Numbered from the stretch's first letter, positions 1 to 6,817 are shown. The stretch is 23,346 nt of DNA from GCA-2716945 sp964342835 (GCA_964342835.1 CAYFGJ010000005.1:1-23346); one strand, 5' to 3'. Translations and numbers: made by a program. The notes: generated from the letters alone by a model not told the origin.

Positions 1-413
1 ATTTTAAGGCTCTCACTCACTTCGGGTGGCATATATGTTTCATCATGTTTTGCCAAAACCTCTTCAGCAAGAAAAGAACCATCTGATAATAATTTTCCTC
101 TAATTACTACACCTTGTCCCTCTCTAAATAAATCAGGCAAGATACCTTTATATTTTACCAAAATTTTCTTTTCAAAATCGGTAATATAAAATTCTATATC
201 TGTGGTTTTTTTACTAATAATAAGACTATCATCTACTACCACACCACCTATTCTAAAAACATAGCCAGGCGGAAATTCTGTCTGACTTATTTGGGATGGG
301 CTTCTATAAAATAATAGATTTTCATTAAATACTTTTATAAATAAAAAAAATAGAACAACCAAAAGAAAAGAGATAATTAAAACATAATATATTCTAATAG
401 TTCTTTTTTTCAT
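1..413 (-). CDS. ccmE: Cytochrome c maturation heme chaperone CcmE (partial, C-terminus beyond left edge)
   Basis: Periplasmic heme chaperone that holds heme covalently on a histidine and passes it to the CcmF/H lyase during c-type cytochrome maturation. Translating the minus strand from ATG at 413 gives 137 codons before the window ends. It opens with a basic N-terminus and one membrane anchor (about residues 8-27), followed by an OB-fold-like domain with FPPGYVFRIGG and VVIRGKLLSDGSF. The diagnostic motif VLAKHDETYMPPEV supplies the heme-binding His123 and, four residues on, Tyr127, the spacing seen in E. coli CcmE (His130/Tyr134). About 137 residues are visible, so only a short tail is missing. 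It starts 9 bases after the ccmD stop, so the two are probably cotranscribed; ccmF would be expected just outside the window. Confidence 0.95.
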   Translation of the reverse strand, partial: MKKRTIRIYYVLIISFLLVVLFFLFIKVFNENLLFYRSPSQISQTEFPPGYVFRIGGVVVDDSLIISKKTTDIEFYITDFEKKILVKYKGILPDLFREGQGVVIRGKLLSDGSFLAEEVLAKHDETYMPPEVSESLK

Positions 414-422
414 GAAATTAAT

Positions 423-554
423 TTATTTTTTATTAAAACTAGTTAGACGTTTATAATTTATATATAGAATCACTACGTTAACTATCATTGATACTATAAC
501 AATAATATATGAAGAAAATATATATATAAAATAATCTTTCATTGAATGAATCAT
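423..554 (-). CDS. ccmD: Heme exporter protein CcmD (small membrane protein, 43 aa)
   Basis: CcmD is a tiny inner-membrane protein that helps release holo-CcmE from the CcmABC complex. The minus-strand frame from ATG 554 to TAA 423 encodes 43 residues: a short head with HSMKDYF, one hydrophobic segment (about residues 9-32), then a basic tail NYKRLTSFNKK. The S-M-K-D-(Y/F)-F start followed by a single TM and a charged C-terminus is the typical CcmD pattern, and it sits directly before ccmE (9-base gap), its standard position. An alternative start is Met5 at 542. Neither start has a clear Shine-Dalgarno sequence. Upstream on this strand are tRNA-Met and ychF, not ccmABC, which is unusual. The call rests on size, topology, the N-terminal motif and the ccmE neighbour. 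Confidence 0.82.
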   Translation of the reverse strand: MIHSMKDYFIYIFSSYIIVIVSMIVNVVILYINYKRLTSFNKK

Positions 555-556
555 AT

Positions 557-584
557 CTTATATATGGGTAAATAAAAACTACAA
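557..584 (-). promoter_or_regulatory. Possible promoter for ccmD-ccmE
   Basis: On the minus strand TTGTAG (584-579) and TATAAG (562-557) are separated by 16 bases, a fair sigma70-like match. The -10 lies only two bases before the ccmD ATG at 554, so it fits better if ccmD starts at Met5 (542) or is nearly leaderless. In such AT-rich DNA chance matches are frequent, so this is tentative; readthrough from ychF and the tRNA is an alternative. Confidence 0.25.
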
Positions 585-599
585 TAATTCTAATTTTTA

Positions 600-673
600 T
601 GGCCATGGGTGGACTTGAACCACCGACCGCAGCGTTATGAGTGCTGTGCTCTAACCAACTGAGCTACATGGCC
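600..673 (-). tRNA. tRNA with CAU anticodon, probably elongator tRNA-Met
   Basis: The 74-nt minus-strand sequence folds as a cloverleaf: acceptor GGCCATG/CATGGCC, D arm GCTC...GAGC, anticodon loop CTCATAA (anticodon CAU), variable loop CGGTC, T arm GGTGG-TTCAAGT-CCACC, discriminator A. Pair 1-72 is a G-C, so it is not an initiator tRNA. Anticodon-stem pair 31-39 reads A-C, a mismatch. No CCA is encoded; the next bases are T/A. A CAU anticodon could also belong to tRNA-Ile2 (lysidine-modified); I favour Met on overall resemblance, without a model search. The mature 5' end lies one base after the ychF stop codon, so the tRNA must be cut out of an mRNA-tRNA transcript. Confidence 0.9.
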
Positions 674-674
674 A

Positions 675-1778
675 TCAAACATTAAATCTAAAAAAGATTA
701 CATCACCATCTTTAACAATATAATCTTTACCTTCTTGTCTCCATACACCATTATTCTTGGAACCTTGTTCACCATCATATTTTATATAATCATCATAAGC
801 GATGGTTTCGGCCCGAATAAATCCTTTTTCGATATCAGTATGAATGATACCTGAACATTGTCTAGCATTAAAATGTTTTTTTGCTGACCACGCTTTAGAT
901 TCTTTTTCGCCTGAAGTATAGAATGTCTTTAATCCTAAGAGTGAGTAACCAGTATGAATAATTTGATTTAATGGAGATTGATCAATAATTGATTCATCAA
1001 CACCCTCGATGTCTGAATTTAAATTAGAACGATATTCTGATCTTTCATCTTCCGGTAATTCTAAAATTTCTTCTTCAGTGATTACATCTATAGGAACAAT
1101 TGGAACATCAATATTTGATTTATTTTTAAATGTTATAATTTCATCGTTTGGAGTATTGCTATTAATATTTGAAATTATAAACATAGGTTTGCTGGTTAAA
1201 AGTTTGAAATCTGGAATAAACTTTAAAACTTCGTCATCAATATCAGGTGAAAACTTATTTTGATTTAAGTGATTTAATATATTAGATAATTCTTCTGTAA
1301 TCTTATCTTGTTCTTTACTTGAAAATTTACTTTTTTTAATTCTTTCTAAATATTTTTCTGTGATTGATATATCAGATAAAATTAATTCTAGATTTATATC
1401 AGAAAAATCTTCAACTGGATTATATGTATCTTTTACATGTATAATCTTATCATCTTTAAAAAACCTGACTACATGTGCAATGGCATCCACATTTTGTATG
1501 TGTGTTAAAAATTCATTACCAAGACCCTCTCCTTGTGAGGCACCTTTAATCAGTCCTGCTATATCAACAAATTCAATTATTGGATGAATAATATTTTTAG
1601 AATTATTTATGCTAGCTAATGCTTGCAATCTATCATCAGGAACAAATACATTGGCTTTGTTTGGTTCTATAGTACAAAAAGGATAATTTTGCGCATCTAT
1701 TTTCTGAGAAGTTAACAAATTAAAAATTGATGATTTACCCACATTTGGCATTCCTACCAAACCACATTTAAAACCCAT
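675..1778 (-). CDS. ychF: Ribosome-associated ATPase YchF (OLA1 family)
   Basis: Obg-related P-loop NTPase that in this family prefers ATP and associates with ribosomes; in E. coli it is linked to oxidative-stress control and leaderless mRNA translation. The 367-residue protein has the usual length. G1 is GMPNVGKSS (residues 9-17, final Ser rather than the common Thr), G3 is DIAGLIKGAS, and the G4-like segment is NINSN in place of the GTP-specifying NKxD, as expected for YchF. A coiled-coil insert follows the G domain and a TGS domain closes the protein (about residues 280-365). It starts 4 bases after the pth stop, and the GGGGA run in the last codons of pth could serve as its ribosome-binding site. 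pth-ychF is a conserved gammaproteobacterial pair. The tRNA-Met begins one base after its stop. Confidence 0.97.
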   Translation of the reverse strand: MGFKCGLVGMPNVGKSSIFNLLTSQKIDAQNYPFCTIEPNKANVFVPDDRLQALASINNSKNIIHPIIEFVDIAGLIKGASQGEGLGNEFLTHIQNVDAIAHVVRFFKDDKIIHVKDTYNPVEDFSDINLELILSDISITEKYLERIKKSKFSSKEQDKITEELSNILNHLNQNKFSPDIDDEVLKFIPDFKLLTSKPMFIISNINSNTPNDEIITFKNKSNIDVPIVPIDVITEEEILELPEDERSEYRSNLNSDIEGVDESIIDQSPLNQIIHTGYSLLGLKTFYTSGEKESKAWSAKKHFNARQCSGIIHTDIEKGFIRAETIAYDDYIKYDGEQGSKNNGVWRQEGKDYIVKDGDVIFFRFNV

Positions 1779-1782
1779 CTTT

Positions 1783-2367
1783 TTATTTTTCCCCGTTTAG
1801 ATGATTCATTAATTCTGAAAATTTATTTTCTAAAAAAAGATTAATATTATTCATAATTAAATTCATACTTTCATTAATTTCTTTTTTTTGTTCTAATGTG
1901 GGTTTTCCTAAAACATATGAGACTGTTTCATCCTTAATATCAGGCTTTCCTATGCCTATTCTTAATCTCCAAAAATTTTTTGATCCAATTTTTTCTATAA
2001 TACTATTTAGTCCATTATGACCTCCGCTGCCACCTCCAAACTTTAGTCGTATTTTGCCATTTACTAAATCTAAATCATCATAAACAACAATTATATTTTC
2101 TGGTGTAAAATTATTATTTCCCAAAATTTTTTTAATAGGTTCTCCACTCTGATTTACATAACTTAGGGGCTTGATTAATATTATTTTTTTATCATCATGA
2201 CTGAATTCTGAAATTTCAGAATTATATTTTTTTGAGAATATAAATGCTTGATTTAGTTTTTCAGACATTAAATCTAGAAACCAAAAACCTACATTGTGTC
2301 TAGTACGTAACAGGTTTTTATCGGGATTACCTATACCTACAAACAATTGTAAAGATTTATATTCCAT
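1783..2367 (-). CDS. pth: Peptidyl-tRNA hydrolase
   Basis: Cleaves peptidyl-tRNAs dropped from ribosomes, recycling tRNA; cytoplasmic and essential in most bacteria. It is 194 residues, the family norm. Visible signatures are GIGNP (Asn14), TRHNVGF with catalytic His24, VVYDDLDL with the acidic residue matching E. coli Asp93 at Asp97, and GGHNGL with Asn118. Two positions differ from E. coli: Leu19 aligns with Tyr15, and the MN pair (Met67-Asn68) reads VN, leaving Asn72 but replacing the Met. The catalytic core is intact, so it should be active. It lies 26 bases after rplY and 4 bases before ychF in the standard order. Confidence 0.97.
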   Translation of the reverse strand: MEYKSLQLFVGIGNPDKNLLRTRHNVGFWFLDLMSEKLNQAFIFSKKYNSEISEFSHDDKKIILIKPLSYVNQSGEPIKKILGNNNFTPENIIVVYDDLDLVNGKIRLKFGGGSGGHNGLNSIIEKIGSKNFWRLRIGIGKPDIKDETVSYVLGKPTLEQKKEINESMNLIMNNINLFLENKFSELMNHLNGEK

Positions 2368-2393
2368 ACTGTTGGCTAGCGTGTATGCCTAAA

Positions 2394-3149
2394 TTATTCT
2401 TTTTTAGCTTCAGATTTTTTATCTTCTTTTGAGTCTGTTTTTGTATCATCTTTAGATTCTGCTTTAGAATCAGCTTTTGCATCATCTTTTGCATCAGTTT
2501 TCTCACCTTCAGCACCTTCTGCGGCTGCCTCATCACCTTCTTCTGCTACAACTTCTTCCTCAATTTTTTCTTCTTTTGCAATATAACAACTTACAACTGC
2601 CGTATCATGTTCTTTGTCACTAATTCCAACTAATTCAACATCATTAGGTAACTTAATTTCTGTCATATGTATGCTGCCACCAACATCTAAATCAGTAACA
2701 TTGACTTCTATATTCTCAGGTATATTTTTAGGCAAACAACTAACTTGTATTTCAGTTATAATATGAGAAAGTATTCCGCCTGAAGTTTTAACACCTATAC
2801 AAACATCTTCTCCTATAAATTTTATTGGAACATTTACAGAAACTTTTTTATCTTGTCTAACAGTTAAAAAGTCGATATGAGTGATTTTCGATTTTTCAGG
2901 ATCTCTTTGTAATTCTTTTAAAATTACTTCTAATTTTTTCTTTTCAAGATTTAATTCAATTACATTACTATAAAAAGCTGTATCTTTAATTTGATTAGTT
3001 AATTCAAAACTATTTACAAGAATAGAAATATTACCATCTGGTTCGCCATAAATTTCAGCAGGAATTAGATTATTATCTCTATGCCTTCTTGATGCGCGTT
3101 TTCCAAACTCATTTCGTTTTGTTACTTCTAGCTTAAATTGTGATGCCAT
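2394..3149 (-). CDS. rplY: 50S ribosomal protein bL25, Ctc form, with repetitive charged tail
   Basis: bL25 binds 5S rRNA in the large subunit. This is the long Ctc form: an N-terminal 5S-binding barrel (about residues 1-92, with KRNEFGKRASRRHR and HIDFLTV) and a C-terminal TL5/Ctc beta domain (about 95-190). The remaining roughly 55 residues are odd: an acidic, Ala-rich stretch (EEEVVAEEGDEAAAEGAEG) followed by eight tandem tetrapeptides of form [D/E]-x-K-x. E. coli L25 is only 94 residues, whereas many other gammaproteobacteria have the Ctc form of about 200. It sits 35 bases after prs and 26 before pth, as in Pseudomonas. Confidence 0.95.
   Translation of the reverse strand: MASQFKLEVTKRNEFGKRASRRHRDNNLIPAEIYGEPDGNISILVNSFELTNQIKDTAFYSNVIELNLEKKKLEVILKELQRDPEKSKITHIDFLTVRQDKKVSVNVPIKFIGEDVCIGVKTSGGILSHIITEIQVSCLPKNIPENIEVNVTDLDVGGSIHMTEIKLPNDVELVGISDKEHDTAVVSCYIAKEEKIEEEVVAEEGDEAAAEGAEGEKTDAKDDAKADSKAESKDDTKTDSKEDKKSEAKKE
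2400..2495 (-). repeat. 12-bp coding repeat: eight tetrapeptide units at the bL25 C-terminus
   Basis: Residues 219-250 of bL25 divide cleanly into DAKD, DAKA, DSKA, ESKD, DTKT, DSKE, DKKS, EAKK. Lysine is third in every unit and Asp/Glu first. The DNA shows the same 12-base periodicity, most clearly at 2455-2495, where TTT recurs every 12 bases on the plus strand. The regular period suggests expansion by slippage followed by point change. Confidence 0.85.
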
Positions 3150-3184
3150 ATTTATTCTCTTATTTTGTATGTAGGATTATACTA

Positions 3185-4138
3185 CTAATCCATAAAAAGT
3201 GAACTAACAGATTCTTTATGATGAATTCTTCTGATAGTCTCTGCAAGCATTTCAGAAACAGAAATCTGTCTTATTTTGCTAATTTTCCGAGTATCTTCTC
3301 TTAGTGGTATAGTGTCAGTTACCACAACTTCATCTAACTCAGAGTTTTTTATATTATCATTTGCCTTACCAGATAAAACAGGGTGAGTAATATATGCTGA
3401 TACTTTTTTTGCCCCTTTTTCTTTTAAAGCCTTTGCTGCATTACATAAAGTTCCAGCAGTATCTACTATATCATCCACAATGATACATGACATGCCTTTC
3501 ACATCACCAATAATTTGCATAACTTCTGAGACATTTGCATCATCTCTTCTTTTATCTACAATCGCTAAATCACAATTTAGTTGTTTAGCTAAAGCCCGTG
3601 CTCTAATAACTCCACCTACATCGGGTGATACTACCATCATATTTTCAAACTTTTGTTTATAAATGTCTGCCACCAAAAGTGGTGTTGCATAGATATTATC
3701 AACAGGAATATCAAAAAAACCTTGTATCTGATCAGAGTGTAAATCTATCGTTAAGAGTCTATCAATACCCATACTGGTAATCATGTTAGCAACAACTTTT
3801 GCTGTAATTGGAACTCTAGCTGATCTGACTCTTCTGTCCTGTCTGGCATAACCAAAATAAGGAAGAACTGCAGTTATTCTATCAACAGAAGATCTTTTCA
3901 ATGCATCAGTAATAATTAATAATTCCATCAAATGATGATTAGCTGGATAGCATGTTGGCTGTATGACAAAAATATCTTGACCTCTTACATTTTCTTGAAT
4001 TTCTACAGATATTTCACCATCACTAAATGTATTAACTAAAGCTTTTCCCACAGATAAATTTAAATTTTTGGCAACATCATTAGCTAACTTCGCGTTAGAA
4101 TTACCTGTAAATATCATTAATGATTCTTCGTTTTTCAT
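3185..4138 (-). CDS. prs: Ribose-phosphate pyrophosphokinase (PRPP synthetase)
   Basis: Makes 5-phosphoribosyl-1-pyrophosphate from ribose-5-phosphate and ATP, feeding purine, pyrimidine, histidine, tryptophan and NAD synthesis. The 317-residue class I enzyme shows FSDGEISVEIQENVRG, the ATP-loop segment YFGYARQDRR, the metal-binding stretch TIDLHSDQIQGFF, the flexible-loop region VDKRR, and the PRPP loop VDDIVDTAGT near residues 220-229. No key residue is missing. ATG at 4138 gives MKNEESLMIFTGN; starting at Met8 would give 310 residues, closer to E. coli (315), and cannot be excluded because no Shine-Dalgarno separates them. tRNA-Gln lies 19 bases upstream, so the transcript probably runs ispE, tRNA, prs. 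Confidence 0.97.
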   Translation of the reverse strand: MKNEESLMIFTGNSNAKLANDVAKNLNLSVGKALVNTFSDGEISVEIQENVRGQDIFVIQPTCYPANHHLMELLIITDALKRSSVDRITAVLPYFGYARQDRRVRSARVPITAKVVANMITSMGIDRLLTIDLHSDQIQGFFDIPVDNIYATPLLVADIYKQKFENMMVVSPDVGGVIRARALAKQLNCDLAIVDKRRDDANVSEVMQIIGDVKGMSCIIVDDIVDTAGTLCNAAKALKEKGAKKVSAYITHPVLSGKANDNIKNSELDEVVVTDTIPLREDTRKISKIRQISVSEMLAETIRRIHHKESVSSLFMD

Positions 4139-4157
4139 AATCTAATTTAATTCATTC

Positions 4158-4229
4158 CTGGGGTGGAAGGATTCGAACCTCCGAATGACGGGATCAAAAC
4201 CCGCTGCCTTACCGCTTGGCTACACCCCA
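4158..4229 (-). tRNA. tRNA-Gln (UUG)
   Basis: A 72-nt cloverleaf on the minus strand: acceptor TGGGGTG/CACCCCA with the U1-A72 pair typical of bacterial tRNA-Gln, D arm GCC...GGC, anticodon stem GCGGG/CCCGT (one G-U), loop TTTTGAT with anticodon TTG, T arm GGAGG-TTCGAAT-CCTTC, discriminator G. No CCA is encoded. It lies 8 bases after the ispE stop and 19 before prs, where gammaproteobacteria usually keep tRNA-Gln. A GatCAB amidotransferase is encoded in the same window, so this tRNA may be charged by GlnRS or through Glu-tRNA-Gln. Confidence 0.96.
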
Positions 4230-4237
4230 AAATCATA

Positions 4238-5059
4238 TCATATCCTAAATTCATAAGAATCAAGGCCCTTGACGATAACATGTTTGAAGTGATTTGGGAC
4301 CAAATTACCAACTTCTTTTGCCCTCTCAAAGTTATCAAAGTTTAAAAACCACGTATCTCCCGTACCGCTCATTCTTGCCCGTCCATATTGAGACAGCCAA
4401 TCTCTTACTCTAGATACTGTAGGATATCTTTTCATGACAAGAGTTTCAAATATATTATTGGTATCACCCGATAAAAAATCTTCCATGGTTTTCTTTTTTA
4501 GCTCTTTTGAATTTTCTACTAAATCATACATCTCACTAGTTGAAACATTATTTTCACCTAATACTAGTAAATACCAATTAGATTCTAAATTGATAGGTGA
4601 AATAATTTCGCCTCTACCTTCTACCCATGCGCTTTTAGCATTTATAAAAAAAGGTACATCGCTACCGATTTGGAGCGCTAAATTCATTATATTATCCTTA
4701 GATTCCTGTATATCAAAAATTCTAAACAAAGCTAAAAGAATTGTTGCAGCATTGGAACTACCTCCTCCTAATCCAGCCCCAATAGGTATATGTTTTACCA
4801 GATCAATATTAGCTCCCAGTGTTTTGATTTTATAATTAAATTTAAATAGATTTATTGTATTTATAATTAGATTGTCTTGTTCTAATTGTTTGATATTGGA
4901 TGTTAAAACTATTTTATTATCGGTCGTTTTTTCAAATCTTATATAATCAAATAGATCTATTAATTGAAAAACACTTTGTATATTATAATAGCCATCAACT
5001 CTCTTATCTAAAACATGAAGAAAAAGATTTAATTTTGCCGGTGATTTAAAATGAAACAT
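4238..5059 (-). CDS. ispE: 4-diphosphocytidyl-2-C-methyl-D-erythritol kinase (IspE)
   Basis: GHMP-family kinase of the non-mevalonate (MEP) isoprenoid pathway; it phosphorylates CDP-methylerythritol. It is 273 residues, slightly below the E. coli 283. Visible are SPAKLNLFLHV with catalytic Lys9, the glycine-rich ATP loop PIGAGLGGGSSNAA (92-105), and IGSDVPFF with catalytic Asp134 (E. coli Asp141). The cytidine-binding motif normally written DGYH reads DGYY here: Tyr25 stands where E. coli has His26. Its start overlaps the end of the TPR lipoprotein gene by 14 bases, so the two are probably translationally coupled. In Pseudomonas lolB lies between these genes; here it is absent. Confidence 0.95.
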   Translation of the reverse strand: MFHFKSPAKLNLFLHVLDKRVDGYYNIQSVFQLIDLFDYIRFEKTTDNKIVLTSNIKQLEQDNLIINTINLFKFNYKIKTLGANIDLVKHIPIGAGLGGGSSNAATILLALFRIFDIQESKDNIMNLALQIGSDVPFFINAKSAWVEGRGEIISPINLESNWYLLVLGENNVSTSEMYDLVENSKELKKKTMEDFLSGDTNNIFETLVMKRYPTVSRVRDWLSQYGRARMSGTGDTWFLNFDNFERAKEVGNLVPNHFKHVIVKGLDSYEFRI

Positions 5060-6770
5060 TCTTATGTATTGATGTTAATTTTTCTAATAATTTTAAGTTT
5101 TCTGGATAATTTTTAATCGCTTGTTTCATTATTTCTATTGATTTTTCATATAAACCATTTTTAACTAATACTTCACAATAATGTTCAATAATTTCTGGAT
5201 CTTGATTCTTATTGTAGGCGGATTCTAAATAATACAATGCATTGTTATAATCTCCTTTCTTATATAATACCCACCCCATACTATCTAATATAGCTGCATT
5301 TCCTGGCTCATATTGTAAAGCTTTACTAATATAATTATATGCCTCATCATATCTATTGGTATGAATTATTAAACTGTAACCAAGTGCATTTAAAGCAATA
5401 GCATTTCTACTATCTCTTGATAAAATGGATTTTAAATCTTTTTCCATTGCATCAACATTTTTAAGTGTTTCATATGCCATAGCTCTAGAGTATATGAGAC
5501 TTTCAAAATGAGAATATTTGGGCAAATTAATTGTGACTAAATGTATAATATCTTTATGTTTATTGTGTTCACTATAAAGTAATATTTGAGTCATTATAAT
5601 TCTAACTTTCATAAGATCGGAAACGTAATTTTTCTTTAAATCTTCTAAATATTCTATTGCTATTGTTAAACCCATTTCTTTAGCGATAGATCTGGATTTT
5701 TGCAATCGTGCATCAAATTTGAAATCTCCTCCATCAACTCTTTCATAATGACGAATAGATTCAACGAAATTCTTATTTTCATAATCAATAAGACCAAGTA
5801 AATAATTAACTTCATTCTCCTTGTAATTTAAAGTTAACAGGTAAGACAAATGTTTTTCAGAGATATCATATTGTTTAAGATCATAAGCCAATCTAGCAAT
5901 TTCTAAAATTATATTATAATTCTGAGGATCAATATTTAATATATCAATTATCAAATTTTCTGCAGACTCAAGTTTATTAGTACGAAAATATAAATTAAGC
6001 AATTCATATTTAACTTGTCTATCCGGAATACTTTTACTTTCAATATACTCTTGCAACAGTTGTATTGCTTCTGTATTTTTATTGATTGCTGATAAAGAAC
6101 TAGCTTTGTATCTAATTAATTTTCGATCATTATATGCTCCGATCTTGTCAATATATTTTATAACTTTTTCATCTTGTCTGTATGAACGTAATAGCTCTAT
6201 TACAGCTTCAATCAGTTGTCTATTTTTATTATTTAATAAATAATCATCAAAAAATGTAATTACATTAGATTTATTTTTATTATCAACAAGCATATTCATG
6301 AGTTTTAGATAATTAGTTCGATCATTTTTACCTATTAGAGTAATGTAATTATTTAAAATATTTTTAGATTTCGTATAATTTGAAGATTCTAAATAGACAC
6401 TGATTCCTATTCTATGTGCTAATAAATTTTTTTCATTGAGTAATAACCATCTTTCAACAATTTGTTCAACATCTTTATATTTATGTTGCTGTAATCCAAT
6501 CTTCGCCATATCTCCATATAAATCTAAATCATTCATATGACTGATATCTTGTATAAATAATGAAAGAGCTTTTTCATAAAGAGACTGCTCTAAAGCTAAT
6601 CTAATATAGATAGTATTGTAAATTTCTATATATTTTGAGTCGCTGTTATTATCATACGTATTGATAATTGAGTTAATTTTAGATGTAGAAGCTCCTTGAT
6701 GAGAATTGTTATCACAAGAAAGAAGAAATATTGGTGCTAAAAACACTAAAATTCGAAAAAAATATCTCAT
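5046..6770 (-). CDS. TPR-repeat lipoprotein (PA4667-like), probably inner-membrane anchored
   Basis: A 574-residue tetratricopeptide-repeat protein, likely a scaffold for periplasmic protein contacts; its specific role is unknown. From ATG 6770 it begins with a short basic signal sequence and a lipobox LLSC, giving Cys19 as the lipidated residue. An in-frame GTG at 6788 would add six residues before this signal and is less likely. The body is helical TPR solenoid, clearest near the C-terminus (AIALNALGYSLI, DEAYNYISKALQYEPGNAAILDSMGWVLYKKGDYNNALYYLESAY). The residue after the lipid Cys is Asp, the inner-membrane retention signal in enterobacteria. It is divergent from hemA and overlaps ispE by 14 bases, matching the Pseudomonas TPR gene beside hemA but without lolB following. 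The family is secure, the function not. Confidence 0.9.
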   Translation of the reverse strand: MRYFFRILVFLAPIFLLSCDNNSHQGASTSKINSIINTYDNNSDSKYIEIYNTIYIRLALEQSLYEKALSLFIQDISHMNDLDLYGDMAKIGLQQHKYKDVEQIVERWLLLNEKNLLAHRIGISVYLESSNYTKSKNILNNYITLIGKNDRTNYLKLMNMLVDNKNKSNVITFFDDYLLNNKNRQLIEAVIELLRSYRQDEKVIKYIDKIGAYNDRKLIRYKASSLSAINKNTEAIQLLQEYIESKSIPDRQVKYELLNLYFRTNKLESAENLIIDILNIDPQNYNIILEIARLAYDLKQYDISEKHLSYLLTLNYKENEVNYLLGLIDYENKNFVESIRHYERVDGGDFKFDARLQKSRSIAKEMGLTIAIEYLEDLKKNYVSDLMKVRIIMTQILLYSEHNKHKDIIHLVTINLPKYSHFESLIYSRAMAYETLKNVDAMEKDLKSILSRDSRNAIALNALGYSLIIHTNRYDEAYNYISKALQYEPGNAAILDSMGWVLYKKGDYNNALYYLESAYNKNQDPEIIEHYCEVLVKNGLYEKSIEIMKQAIKNYPENLKLLEKLTSIHKNVSF

Positions 6771-6817
6771 AATAGTATAATATATCACATATTATAAATT
6801 AGCATTGTAGAAACGAG
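6771..6817 (+). promoter_or_regulatory. Divergent promoter spacer between the TPR lipoprotein gene and hemA
   Basis: This 47-base gap must hold promoters for both long operons. The minus strand has a perfect TATAAT at 6796-6791 and the plus strand TATAAA at 6793-6798, so the two -10-like boxes overlap. Neither has a convincing -35 at 17 bases. The leaders would be only about 10-15 nt, leaving no space for a leader RNA. Assignment is inferred from geometry and AT-rich composition. Confidence 0.35.

Noticed and set aside
4147..4345. Open frames on both strands across the tRNA-Gln locus
   Set aside because: They run through the tRNA and the end of ispE; the cloverleaf and ispE explain the sequence.
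4434..4835. 133-codon open frame on the plus strand
   Set aside because: Antisense to ispE, whose motifs and length are intact; Ser/Ile/Leu-rich composition typical of a reverse-frame shadow.
6771..6788. GTG start at 6788 for the TPR lipoprotein
   Set aside because: It would place six extra residues before a normal lipoprotein signal and consume the divergent promoter spacer.
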